Shown piece by piece: positions 8,187 through 16,155 of a DNA stretch of 45,213 bases (position 1 is the stretch's first letter; every line of letters starts with the position of its first letter). The translations under genes and the position numbers were made by a program. The notes below the pieces were generated by a model. The model worked only from the letters and a program-made list of their open reading frames with translations. It was not told where the DNA came from and did not search any database. Source of the DNA: Aquibacillus kalidii (lineage in GTDB: Bacteria > Bacillota > Bacilli > Bacillales > Amphibacillaceae); contig NZ_JACLZI010000060.1 of NCBI RefSeq assembly GCF_014280935.1, positions 1 through 45,213 on the forward strand. Direction: 5' to 3'.

Positions 8187-8860
8187 TTATAAATCAATAA
8201 TATCGGAATTGTCCTTATTATTATTTGATTCAAGAATAAATAGTTTACAAGCGACTTTTCCAATTGTATTTGTAGAAGCAGCATCTACAGTTCCACCTAT
8301 CACACCACCTGCTAGAGGGACCATTTTACCCAGGTTTACGATTCCTTTCTCTCCAAACTTCGTGAGTAATCGAAACCCTACAGCTTGATTTATTTTTTTT
8401 ATAAGTTCAAAAGGTATTCTTTTAATCCCAGTAACTGCAAGCTTTTTTCCAATTTGGATACCAGCATTTTAAGTATATCTTTAGCACCATTTCCTGCTAA
8501 GCATGCATAAACAAATGATTTAACCTGGTCATCCTTTACATCATATCCTCCCATATGAGCAATAGCAGCTACCATTCTCATTTGAACAAAAATGACGCTA
8601 GTGATATTTGCAGGGAGGGACACAGGTAATGTAATAATTCCACCTAATCCTGATAGGAAACCACTAGTTGCACTTTTAGTGTTTTGCCAACGTATAAGAC
8701 TTTTTACTTTTTCTTCAAGTGTACCTGTTTTATTTGAATAGTTCTCAGCTAGTTCTATAGCAGTATCAGTCCCAGGTATTCCACCATTTATTGCTTTGTC
8801 ATATGACCAGTCTAAAGCTTTCATTATAGCATCGTGTGTAATAGATTTTGATCTAGGCAA
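8187..8860 (-). pseudogene. ecsC-like: EcsC-family protein gene, frameshifted
   Basis: The intact N-terminal part (8399-8860) reads as an EcsC-family protein (helices with IWNTKSA-like RWQNTKSATSGFLSGLGG and FVYACLAGNGAKDILK), then runs into unrelated residues. Adding one A in the AAAA run near 8468 restores a typical EcsC C terminus (NAGIQIGKKLAVTGIKRIP, LLTKFGEKGIVNLGKMVPL, GGVIGGTVDAAST) to a stop at 8187. The repaired product would be about 224 aa, normal for the family. The poly-A site could also be a sequencing error. EcsC-like proteins are of poorly known, membrane-associated function. Confidence 0.85.
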
Positions 8861-9193
8861 TTGGATACACCTACTTTCTGAAATATCATACTATTATATT
8901 ATAAACTGTAACAGAGTAGTGACAATATTTATTTAGCTAATCTAATGGTAGTAGATGGGAAACTTAGAAGAAGGTTTGTCCAGTATGGCCTACATCTTAA
9001 TCAACCTAATAGGTATTACGAACAGTAAGTAGTAAGGTTCAAGGGAATCAGCCCCTGTCGAAAGATAAATTGGTAGGTATTGTCCATAATAGATGAACAA
9101 TACCTAAACGTTCATTAGATGTCATGTCTAATTAACCCTTTACACTAAAAGAAAAGTAAAAGAATTCCCACCCTACTTCCGCCTGGGAAAATG
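8861..9193. other. Intergenic stretch with a REP-B-like fragment
   Basis: No gene is supported. Positions 9044-9086 carry GGGAATCAGCCCCTGTCGAA and flanking sequence related, on the opposite strand, to the repeats at 32861, 34175 and 36002. The downstream AGGTATTGTCC...GGACAATACCT region can form an imperfect hairpin. Confidence 0.5.
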
Positions 9194-9290
9194 TGATTCC
9201 GAATTTTCGTATGGGATGAAAAATCTAGTTTACTAAAGAAAAGGTAAATGCGAGGGTTTAAAGGGCAAAAAAATGCAGTAGGCTAGTTTT
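9194..9290 (+). pseudogene. Decayed C-terminal half of the excisionase-like HTH gene
   Basis: The nucleotide sequence matches 4593-4685 (CGTATGGGA, GTTTACTAAAGAAAAG), but the reading frame now contains TGA, TAG and TAA stops. It is the start of the right-hand copy of the direct repeat. Confidence 0.8.
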
Positions 9291-9343
9291 CTAGGTGAAG
9301 TTGATTAGAAAATGGTGGATCTCATGGAGTGAAAGTTGTGGTA

Positions 9344-9497
9344 ATGCGTCAATTTAGTGGAGTTATCCGTCAGTCTAGGTCGTATATGCGCCAATTAATT
9401 TAGCAAATGCGTCGGTCTAGTTCGCATATGCGCCAGTTAACTTGGGAAATGCGTCGGTCAGCTTACGAAATGCGTCACTTTTCCTAAGTTATGCGTC
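9344..9497 (+). repeat. Iteron array B: eight ATGCGTC-type repeats at exact 21-bp spacing
   Basis: Heptamers start at 9344, 9365 (ATCCGTC), 9386 (ATGCGCC), 9407, 9428 (ATGCGCC), 9449, 9470 and 9491. All steps are exactly 21 bp. The heptamer register has survived although the neighbouring HTH copy has decayed, which argues that the spacing matters or that unit-wise duplication formed the array. Confidence 0.8.
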
Positions 9498-9560
9498 CTA
9501 GCCAACTCACCCCAATCCAATCCACCCAATCCCAAACTAAATAATAAATACAACATAAAC

Positions 9561-9587
9561 AAAGCCCCCTTGATTGAAGGGGGCTTT
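9561..9587. terminator. Terminator of the pectate lyase gene
   Basis: GC-rich stem AAAGCCCCCTT / AAGGGGGCTTT with a GATTG loop, 10 bp beyond the minus-strand stop codon. Confidence 0.9.
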
Positions 9588-9596
9588 GAAAATCTA

Positions 9597-10706
9597 TTAA
9601 AATTCTACATTATTACTTTCTGAAACATGGTCGACATTGTACCATTTATGACCGACATTGGAATAACGAGTATTTGTCATCGTAATTTCACTAGTGTTGC
9701 TATCCGTTCGGAAGATAGCCTCATCCATGTTTGTGATGACACTACCTTCAATATGAATGCTCGTTTTGAAAGTAGTACCTCCATTTTGACGAATCATTTT
9801 TCCTGCATCATTTGCAGTGAAATTAATAATTTCAAAGGTAGAAGGGGCATTTACCTGGAACATCTTATCACTTGCATGCTGTGCGGAACCGCCTCGGATG
9901 ATGACGTGGCCTTCCTTCTTAATGGTAAGCGCATCTTCCCCGATATCTTCCCAGACTACATTTTGCACCGTTACATCGCCATAAGTATGAACACCATCAG
10001 CAGCAGGGTCGCCAATGACTACATTTTTAAGCGTAGCACCATCTTCTAATTGAAAAACAGCGTCTTGGTCCTCCCCTTGGCTACCGTCACCAACTGTATT
10101 GGGATTGGCTACATATCTTTTGCCTTGTCCATCGAAAGTCTCACCCTCGGCAACTACAATCGTTTCATCTACGGTAATTGTTTCAGAAGGATTAACCTCG
10201 ACGATTTGCCATTGCTGACTTTCTCCGCCCCAGTCATTCCACTGTACGACATTCGCTCCATTGTCTGTAGACCAATCGTACACCTCTAAGGCCTTCCCAC
10301 TAAAACGGTTAATAATCTTAACGTATCCATTGTTCAAGTCAACGATTTGCCATTGTTGGCTTTCTCCATTCCAATCTGTCCACTGCGCTACATTCGCGCC
10401 ATCTTCTGTAGACCAATTATTTACTTCCATTGCTTTAGTACTAAAAGCGTTTTGGAATTTATAGTAACCTTCGCCGACGTTTATAATGCGCCATTGTTGA
10501 TTTAATCCGCCTATGTCATCATATTGAACAATATTACCCCCATCCTCAGTGGACCAATCGTACACCTCTAAAGCCTTTCCACTATATCGGTTGATAATCT
10601 TATACGTATTACTGCTGTCAAAGCTCGCTGCTTGTACAGGGATCGCTGCAAAAACTAGTGTAAAGAGAAAGCTAATTGTAATTAGAGAGTATATCAATTT
10701 TTTCAT
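9597..10706 (-). CDS. Secreted pectate lyase (PL3) with N-terminal ricin-type CBM13 module
   Basis: A 369-aa secreted enzyme. Residues 1-27 are a signal peptide ending VQAA. Residues 28-172 are a ricin-B/CBM13-like module with three repeats, each with a QQW motif and the phrase ALEVYDWST or a close variant. Residues about 175-369 are a family 3 polysaccharide lyase ([51 protein letters not shown]). PL3 enzymes cleave de-esterified homogalacturonan by beta-elimination with Ca2+. Many Bacillus PL3 enzymes lack the N-terminal module. Three palindromes in its leader may be operators. Confidence 0.92.
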   Translation of the reverse strand: MKKLIYSLITISFLFTLVFAAIPVQAASFDSSNTYKIINRYSGKALEVYDWSTEDGGNIVQYDDIGGLNQQWRIINVGEGYYKFQNAFSTKAMEVNNWSTEDGANVAQWTDWNGESQQWQIVDLNNGYVKIINRFSGKALEVYDWSTDNGANVVQWNDWGGESQQWQIVEVNPSETITVDETIVVAEGETFDGQGKRYVANPNTVGDGSQGEDQDAVFQLEDGATLKNVVIGDPAADGVHTYGDVTVQNVVWEDIGEDALTIKKEGHVIIRGGSAQHASDKMFQVNAPSTFEIINFTANDAGKMIRQNGGTTFKTSIHIEGSVITNMDEAIFRTDSNTSEITMTNTRYSNVGHKWYNVDHVSESNNVEF

Positions 10707-10764
10707 AAAACTAATTCCTTTCTATTATTAGATTTTTCTACGTACTATTGCTTTGCAAATGATT

Positions 10765-10778
10765 CTATTGGCCAATAG
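10765..10778. promoter_or_regulatory. Perfect 14-bp palindrome upstream of the pectate lyase gene
   Basis: CTATTGGCCAATAG is self-complementary and lies about 60 bp upstream of the start codon, within the expected promoter/leader. It is a candidate operator; the regulator is unknown. Confidence 0.5.
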
Positions 10779-10805
10779 ATGTCAGTACCAATTGTACATG
10801 ACCTG

Positions 10806-10888
10806 ATAGGAAAGTATATATCCTATTCGGAAAATGAGTAAATAATACGGCTAAGCTGTACCAAAAATTAGTACTTAATAACCGTATT
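10806..10888. promoter_or_regulatory. Two further inverted repeats upstream of the pectate lyase gene
   Basis: ATAGGA (10806) and TCCTAT (10821) form a 21-bp imperfect palindrome. AATACGG (10844) and CCGTATT (10882) enclose a second one with partly matching inner arms. Neither is followed by a T run on either strand, so they look more like protein-binding sites than terminators. No recognisable gene lies in 10707-11019. Confidence 0.4.
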
Positions 10889-10946
10889 TTGGATAAAAAG
10901 GGGCAAAGATAGATATATTTAGAGTGCTTATTCGGACAACCTAAAA

Positions 10947-10990
10947 AAATGACAAAGGCACATTACACTAAATGCGCCTTTGTCATTATT
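10947..10990. terminator. Terminator of the arabinanase gene
   Basis: Stem AATGACAAAGGC / GCCTTTGTCATT, about 30 bp beyond the minus-strand stop codon, with A runs that give U tracts in that direction. Confidence 0.85.
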
Positions 10991-11019
10991 ATTTATATTT
11001 ATCCCCATGAAAATTTTCG

Positions 11020-11988
11020 TTAATAACGTGGCCAACCGTTCGAATCCCAATATAGGTCATTTATTAATAGGCGTGGCGCTCCATTATTTTCTGCATCATA
11101 GGCATGTCGAACAATAATATTGTTATTATATACATCTTGGTGTCCAGGTCCAATCCATCGATCATTTCCTGCATCTAGAATGGTCCCACCACCATTTAGC
11201 ATATTCACTCCGTTTTTATCGTAATAAGGTCCTGTGATGTTTTTAGACCTTCCATAGGCAATTTTATAATCACTATTTACACCCTGACAGCAGTGATCAA
11301 AGGAAACAAATAAGTAGTAGTAGCCATCTTTATAGGTGATATTAGGAGCCTCGATTGCATGATCTGAAACATTAGGTCTTGCTGCAATAGAGTAGATTTG
11401 TCCTGTCGGTTTCATTGTATTTCGATCAAGTTTAGTTAATTTGATCCCACTCCAGTAAGAACCAAAGGATAGCCAAGGATCTCCATTCTTATCAATTACC
11501 AGATCACCATCGATTGCATTGAAGTTATCTGAGGTGGTTGAACGTATAACTAAGCCATCATCTCTCCAGTTACCAGAGGCAATGCTATTTGTTGAAGTAA
11601 GTCCAATTAAAGAATTGTTTGAACCAAATGAGGAAACAGAGTAGTAAACCCAATAGCGCCCATTATAATAGTTTACATCCGGAGCCCATTGATTAGTTTC
11701 ATGATTTGGAACATAATTTCTCCACCATGAAAGTGGTTGTGGAAAAATGACAGGTGTTGCAGACCAATTGGAACCATTATCCGATCTTAAAACTCGGATA
11801 CCATTCTTATTTGTTTCACCTGTTCCAAATGCCCACCAAGTATTTCCTTCCTTTGTAATAGACGGGTCATGCAACATCGTATCCCCTGACACATTCCAAA
11901 AGTTAGCAGAAACAACTGGTACAAGCGTTAAAACTAAGAATGCAGTTAAGAATGACGTTTTCCAGAAAACACTCCTTTTTTTCTTCAC
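11020..11988 (-). CDS. Secreted endo-1,5-alpha-L-arabinanase (GH43)
   Basis: A 322-aa secreted glycoside hydrolase of family 43 (AbnA/arabinan endo-1,5-alpha-L-arabinosidase type). Residues 1-28 are a signal peptide ending VSA. The five-bladed propeller carries the catalytic base D41 (LHDPS), the pKa-modulating D160 (NAIDGD) and the acid E213 (AIEAPN). Late motifs WIGPGHQDV and HAYDAENNGAPRL are typical of endo-arabinanases. It cuts the arabinan side chains of pectin and so complements the neighbouring pectate lyase. Each gene has its own terminator, and this one has a cre box, so they are separate transcription units. Confidence 0.93.
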   Translation of the reverse strand: MKKKRSVFWKTSFLTAFLVLTLVPVVSANFWNVSGDTMLHDPSITKEGNTWWAFGTGETNKNGIRVLRSDNGSNWSATPVIFPQPLSWWRNYVPNHETNQWAPDVNYYNGRYWVYYSVSSFGSNNSLIGLTSTNSIASGNWRDDGLVIRSTTSDNFNAIDGDLVIDKNGDPWLSFGSYWSGIKLTKLDRNTMKPTGQIYSIAARPNVSDHAIEAPNITYKDGYYYLFVSFDHCCQGVNSDYKIAYGRSKNITGPYYDKNGVNMLNGGGTILDAGNDRWIGPGHQDVYNNNIIVRHAYDAENNGAPRLLINDLYWDSNGWPRY

Positions 11989-12047
11989 AATACAAATTCC
12001 TCCTTTATTTTATAAATTTATATTACTCATATAACTTATCAATAAAA

Positions 12048-12061
12048 TGTAAGCGTTGTCA
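12048..12061. promoter_or_regulatory. CcpA catabolite-response element (cre) of the arabinanase gene
   Basis: TGTAAGCGTTGTCA matches the TGWAANCGNTNWCA consensus at every position. It lies about 60 bp upstream of the minus-strand start and overlaps a TTGACA that could be the -35 box, so CcpA-HPr(Ser-P) binding would repress the gene when glucose is available. Confidence 0.85.
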
Positions 12062-12455
12062 ATATAATTTGTACTTATATTTTTCGTTCATTACGACATA
12101 TTTCGGAAGGTTGAACGGTTAAGTGGTTGAAAGGGTAGTGAAAGAGTTATTTAGTTAAGCATGATAGTTTGCTGGGTTACGAAGGAAAGTCTTTCAACAA
12201 CATATACCAATAAGCTTTTACTTTGCCTGAGATCACATGAATAGAAAGTGGAATGATGTCATTTTATGTTAGAATGTAGGATAGGAAAGCAAAAAAAATA
12301 GGGTTATAAAGATTAACTTCAGCAATGTAAATGCTCTTTATGTTATTAATCGATTGTTAAAATCAACTATGCAAAAGTAAAAGCATCAGTGCGAGCAAAC
12401 TATATAAAAGGAACACTATCAAATAGGATTACTTCTATTAAGAGGAGGTTATGAT
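12062..12455. other. Intergenic region between arabinanase and SEC-C genes
   Basis: A/T-rich, no gene seen. It must hold the plus-strand promoter of the SEC-C gene, whose ribosome binding site AAGAGGAGG is at about 12440. Confidence 0.3.
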
Positions 12456-13673
12456 ATGACAAACAAATTGGGTGAATTATCAGAGCAAGAAATGGATGAA
12501 GTACTAGAACGACTAACTGGGATGCGAAAAAGTCAGTTAGAGAAGTTGGCTAAGAGGCTTTGGAGTGACATGGAAGTTCCTTTCACGCTAGAGGAAGGAT
12601 TGCGCTCCTACACAAAATCAGAATTAGACGATATTAGGAAATATCTAAGGCTAACTGGAGTTAGTAGCTTGAAAAAAGCTGACTTACTTGATGTACTTAG
12701 GGAAGCAATACCAAATAAAATAGAAGAAATTTGTGAAAAATGGGATGATGAACGGCTATCATGGCTTTTGAAAATAGCGGACAACGGTGGAAAGATAACT
12801 GTTCCTTCATCGATAGGTCTTGGCCAAGCGAGGTATTTACGGGCAACTGGTTTTGTTTTCACGGGAACCTATCAAGGTAAGAAAATACTAGCCGTTCCGA
12901 GTAAACTCGTTGATCCAATCAAAGCTTTAAAAAATAATTTTACTGTCAGGTCTAAAGTAAAGAGGAATACGGAATGGTTAACCCTTTTACGTGGCCTTTT
13001 ATATTATTATGGAACGTTAAATGGCACTCAGTTAATAAAGCTGACAAATTCCTACACAAGTGAACCAGTCGATGTGATGGCGTATTTCCAAGTGATCGAT
13101 GATGCAAATGCATTCATGGAGGATTACCAATATGATAGATATGGATTTTCTGATCAAGGTGTAGAGAATCCAGATTCAGTTGTTGCAGAACATAGAATGA
13201 GAAAGGATTTATCTTTTTACCCATTCAGCAAGCAGCAAGTGCTGACAGCTGGACAACCTGGGTTTATCGAAAGAAACAAAAGCTATGTTCAGCTAGTTAA
13301 ATACCTTACAGATTCATTTGAAATTGACAAAGAAGAAGTCGATGAAATTGTCGATGAGTGTGTGTTTGAAATTCAAAATGATGCAACGTTCAATGATGTT
13401 TTTCAATATTTTAGTAATCTATTTGAATTTGAGGATATAAATGAGGTCCAAGCATTAATGGACCACGTCACCAATCTTATGAACAACACCCGACTGTGGG
13501 TATTGAAGGGCTATACGCCAACCGAATTAGCAGAGCAAGAAAGAAAACATTTACAACCACTACCAACCAAACCGTATAAAACACATGAACCGAAAGAAGT
13601 GGTAAAGGTAGGAAGAAATGAACCTTGTCGATGTGGAAGTGGGAAGAAGTATAAGAAGTGCTGCGGAGGATAA
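12456..13673 (+). CDS. SEC-C motif protein with SAP/Rho-N-like domain
   Basis: A 405-aa protein. Residues about 45-85 look like a SAP/Rho-N-like helix-extended-loop-helix (LRSYTKSELDDIRKYLRL, then SSLKKADLLDVLREAI), a fold used in nucleic-acid binding. The middle is helical without a family I recognise. The last 21 residues are a SEC-C zinc-binding motif: NEPCRCGSGKKYKKCC, starting near residue 388. SEC-C tails bind zinc and, in SecA, SecB or ribosomes. The start has AAGAGGAGG 9 nt upstream. It appears to be a single-gene unit. Confidence 0.75.
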   Translation: MTNKLGELSEQEMDEVLERLTGMRKSQLEKLAKRLWSDMEVPFTLEEGLRSYTKSELDDIRKYLRLTGVSSLKKADLLDVLREAIPNKIEEICEKWDDERLSWLLKIADNGGKITVPSSIGLGQARYLRATGFVFTGTYQGKKILAVPSKLVDPIKALKNNFTVRSKVKRNTEWLTLLRGLLYYYGTLNGTQLIKLTNSYTSEPVDVMAYFQVIDDANAFMEDYQYDRYGFSDQGVENPDSVVAEHRMRKDLSFYPFSKQQVLTAGQPGFIERNKSYVQLVKYLTDSFEIDKEEVDEIVDECVFEIQNDATFNDVFQYFSNLFEFEDINEVQALMDHVTNLMNNTRLWVLKGYTPTELAEQERKHLQPLPTKPYKTHEPKEVVKVGRNEPCRCGSGKKYKKCCGG

Positions 13674-13813
13674 GGGCTGCATTCCCATTTCTAGTAAGTC
13701 TACGGGGATTTTGATTTGTGAAAATAAAAAGTGTATGAGCAGATGTTAATCTAGTGTGTTATACTGTAAATACCTTTGAAGCTTTAAATTTTTTTATATT
13801 ACCTGTACCATTT

Positions 13814-13844
13814 CCCTACTCGAACGTTGAGTGGGGTTTTTTTA
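13814..13844 (+). terminator. Intrinsic terminator downstream of the SEC-C gene
   Basis: CCCTACTC / GAGTGGGG stem with a GAACGTT loop, followed by seven T. Confidence 0.85.
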
Positions 13845-13865
13845 TAGGAATTATTGGGAAGAACA

Positions 13866-13898
13866 TAAAAAAACAGGCCCATATCATGAGCCTGTTTG
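13866..13898 (-). terminator. Terminator of the cold-shock gene
   Basis: AAACAGGC / GCCTGTTT stem with an A run on the plus strand that is a U tract in the minus-strand transcript. Confidence 0.85.
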
Positions 13899-13915
13899 TA
13901 TAAACTATTTAAAAA

Positions 13916-14119
13916 TTAAGCACCTTTTTGAACGTTAGCTGCTTGTGGTCCGCGGTTACCTTCTTCGATATCGAAAGTTACGCTTTGACCTTCTTCAAGT
14001 GATTTAAAGCCTTCACCTTGGATAGCAGAGAAGTGTACGAATACATCGTCTTGTCCTTCTACTTCGATAAATCCAAAACCTTTGTCTGCGTTAAACCATT
14101 TTACTGTACCTTTTTCCAT
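13916..14119 (-). CDS. Cold-shock protein, CspB/CspC/CspD type
   Basis: A 67-aa OB-fold RNA chaperone. RNP1 (KGFGFIEV, about residues 13-20) and RNP2 (VFVHFSAI, about 26-33) carry the aromatic residues that stack on single-stranded nucleic acid. It ends with [10 protein letters not shown], as in Bacillus Csp proteins. The ribosome binding site AGGAGG is about 7 nt before the ATG. Csp genes usually have long structured 5' leaders; the ~230 bp upstream fit that. Confidence 0.95.
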   Translation of the reverse strand: MEKGTVKWFNADKGFGFIEVEGQDDVFVHFSAIQGEGFKSLEEGQSVTFDIEEGNRGPQAANVQKGA

Positions 14120-14471
14120 GTTTGTTGCCTCCTAGTGTGTAACCACACATTGTATTACTATTCCTGCCCAAAAGTATCATCAAGATGATGAAAAAACCAT
14201 AATTCATACAATTCTTTCCACCGAACAAAAATAATTCTTCTTTAGAATAACAGTAAAAGGAGGGAATTGCAAATCTGTGGAAGTTAAAAGTCTCAAAAAG
14301 GAGCAGAATCCATTGCCAAATAGTACATTCGTATAGTGAGATATACACGACATTTGGGTGCAGACCCTGTTGGTCATAAGCAAATTACTTCTTTACATCC
14401 CCATGCTTCCAAGTCACCATCATATATGAGATACTCTAGGTAAAATAGGATAATAGGAAGGTGTCTTTCAC
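14120..14471. other. Cold-shock leader region and divergent spacer
   Basis: An open frame exists here on the minus strand and runs into the csp gene, but it has an unlikely composition and I read the region as the csp 5' leader. GGGTGCAGACCCTGTTGGTC near 14354 is a fragment related to the REP-B family. Confidence 0.4.
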
Positions 14472-15467
14472 GTGGAATTGCATCAAGAATTAACTGAAAA
14501 TGGTTATCCTGCGCTTGCTGAACTAGTAGTAAATCTACCCGAAAGTAACCATTTTCTTGAGGATCTATCTTTGATTATAAAAAAATATGTTTCTTCAGTA
14601 GATAATCTTCCTGACGATATTGATATCTTATGTACGCAGTTAGTGCACGTAACTAGCTTTCAGGAGAAATACAAATCTATATTATTACGTGATTTAGAAT
14701 TGATATTATCCGAAATGATGAACCCCACAAATGACCCGGCGGAAATCTATATCGATGAAGAGGAAGAAGAAGAGGTTATTGCCCTGTATGTAAAAGCCTT
14801 AGAAGGTGACTCGGATTCCCAGCTCGAACTTGGTCATTTTTATAAATCGATTCAGCGTGATGAATGGGCCTTTGACTGGTTGAAAGCAGCAGCCGATGGA
14901 GGTAGTGTGGATGCGCTCTACTTACTAGGTAATGATTACTTTGTTGGAAAAGTTGTGGAGCATGATTTGGAAAAAACTTATTTCTATTATAAAGAAGCTG
15001 CGGAAAAAGGACATGCGGATGCCTTAAACAATTATGCCGATATGTATTTACGCGGAGAGTATGTGGAGAAAAATGAAGAAAGAGCGCTTGAACTTTTCAA
15101 GAAGGCTGCGGATAAAGGCGTACCAGAATCAATGTATACGCTAGGTTATATGTATGAAAATGGCGTTGGGACAGAAGTAGACATGGTAGAATCCAAACGA
15201 TGGTTTACAGAGTCCGCCCTTCATGGTGATCTGTTTGCAGCAAATCGCCTAGGACATGAGGCAGTCGAAAGTGGCCTGGGGGATGAAGCGATATCCTGGT
15301 ACAAACTGGCTGCTGATCAGGGTGACCCTTATGGGGATTATAATCTTGGTATGTGTTATGAGAATGGGATCGGAACTCAGGTTAATATGAAAAAGGCAAA
15401 ATATTGGTATCAAAAGGCTGCTTTAAAAGGTGATGAACAGGCAAAGCAGAGGCTGAAAGAGTTATAG
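14472..15467 (+). CDS. Sel1-repeat (TPR-like) protein
   Basis: A 331-aa protein. Residues 1-95 are helical and end in a run of glutamates. From about residue 100 come six to seven Sel1-like repeats of 36 residues (for example ALNNYADMYLRGEYVEKN, then ERALELFKKAADKG; SMYTLGYMYENGVGTEVD). Sel1 repeats form alpha-solenoids that mediate protein-protein contacts. No signal peptide or membrane segment is seen. The start is GTG with AGGAAGG upstream. Part of this gene (about 14971-15224) is duplicated 830 bp downstream. Such proteins are common around polymorphic-toxin loci, as scaffold or immunity proteins, but the function here is not known. Confidence 0.85.
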   Translation: MELHQELTENGYPALAELVVNLPESNHFLEDLSLIIKKYVSSVDNLPDDIDILCTQLVHVTSFQEKYKSILLRDLELILSEMMNPTNDPAEIYIDEEEEEEVIALYVKALEGDSDSQLELGHFYKSIQRDEWAFDWLKAAADGGSVDALYLLGNDYFVGKVVEHDLEKTYFYYKEAAEKGHADALNNYADMYLRGEYVEKNEERALELFKKAADKGVPESMYTLGYMYENGVGTEVDMVESKRWFTESALHGDLFAANRLGHEAVESGLGDEAISWYKLAADQGDPYGDYNLGMCYENGIGTQVNMKKAKYWYQKAALKGDEQAKQRLKEL

Positions 15468-15657
15468 GGGGTAAAGCCTTTGTGTGGGCAGGTGTCCAAG
15501 TAAGGACATAACCTTACCTCACTAATAATTTATTAAATCAAAAGATATTTTATCAAGACGAACACTTCAAATATGACCTCTAAAAGTTATAAGTTTTACA
15601 TATGACCTCTAAAGGTCATATTGTAATTTCTTCAAAAATTAAACTAAAAAAACTTTT
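15468..15657. other. Spacer with a small inverted repeat
   Basis: TATGACCT / AGGTCATA at 15601-15620 is an 8-bp stem with a CTAA loop. A related half, ATATGACCTCTAAAAG, lies at 15571. No gene seen. Confidence 0.4.
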
Positions 15658-15770
15658 ACTCCCAATTATCTTTTAAGTGCTGGTTTATAGCTTCCTTACA
15701 CCTTTCTATTTCATAAAAGAAAGCGCTAATTTCATTAAATCCTTTTAGAGATAATCTGTTTTTAATAGTA
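15658..15770 (-). pseudogene. C-terminal remnant of an unidentified minus-strand gene
   Basis: An open minus-strand frame reads KNRLSLKGFNEISAFFYEI and on to ...HLKDNWE, with a stop at about 15658. The frame is interrupted upstream by TAA. The corresponding stretch in the second direct-repeat copy (about 18024-18080) keeps the homologous residues ISNIYLD but is frameshifted. It looks like the tail of a small acidic protein, possibly an immunity protein; the family is not recognised. Confidence 0.35.
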
Positions 15771-15807
15771 TCTAATTAGATGTTGGAAATGGTTGAACAT
15801 AGTATGG
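15726..15807. repeat. Left copy of an ~80-bp direct repeat
   Basis: GCTAATTTCATTAAATCC through GTTGAAC...AGTATGG recurs at 18024-18104 with a few substitutions and small gaps. The two copies bracket the Sel1 fragment, the membrane protein, the DUF4176 remnant and the DUF5071-like gene. Confidence 0.8.
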
Positions 15808-16155
15808 AAAACTTACTTTTACAAAAAAGAAGCTGCGGAAAAAGGACATGCGGATGCCCTAAACAATTATGCGGATATGTATTTGCGCGGGGAGTATGTG
15901 GAGAAAAATGAAGAAAGAGCACTTGAACTTTTCAAGAAAGCTGCTGATAAAGGCGTACCAGAATCAATGTATACGCTAGGCTATATGTATGAAAATGGCG
16001 TTGGGACAGAAGTAGACATGGTAGAATCCAAAGTATACCGAGTCCGCCCTTCATATCCTGATTTAGGTGATATGGTTATCCTTAAAGAGGACAAGTTAGA
16101 CAGATTGCCTCAATTACTAACAATAAACAAAAGAAAAGTAAACGGGGGAGTATAA
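15793..16155 (+). pseudogene. Duplicated internal fragment of the Sel1-repeat gene
   Basis: Positions 15806-16054 copy 14971-15224 with about 95% identity. The copy lacks the start and N-terminal half of the parent. It joins the direct-repeat sequence at GGAAAAC on the left. On the right a 12-to-7-bp replacement shifts the frame just after VDMVESK, adding an unrelated tail (VYRVRPSYPDLGDM...). The 120-aa frame could be translated from TTG 15793, but no ribosome binding site supports it. The stop overlaps the next gene's start (TAATG), so translation through it might still couple to that gene. Confidence 0.85.

Larger units (their letters stand above)
9194..9508. repeat. Right copy of the direct repeat flanking the replication block
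   Basis: Counterpart of 4590-4860, about 40 bp longer because its iteron array has two more units. It has no replication gene downstream; instead it abuts the pectate lyase terminator. Confidence 0.85.

Noticed and set aside
8399-8480. Programmed -1 frameshift in the ecsC gene
   Set aside because: The CTTAAAATG context is not a proper slippery heptamer in the zero frame, so mutation or sequencing error is simpler.
9627-10731. Several plus-strand frames across the pectate lyase
   Set aside because: They are antisense shadows produced by its repeated coding units; the minus-strand product is a full recognised enzyme.
14091-14348. 85-codon minus-strand frame upstream of the cold-shock gene
   Set aside because: It lacks a ribosome binding site, overlaps the csp start out of frame, and lies in what should be the csp leader.
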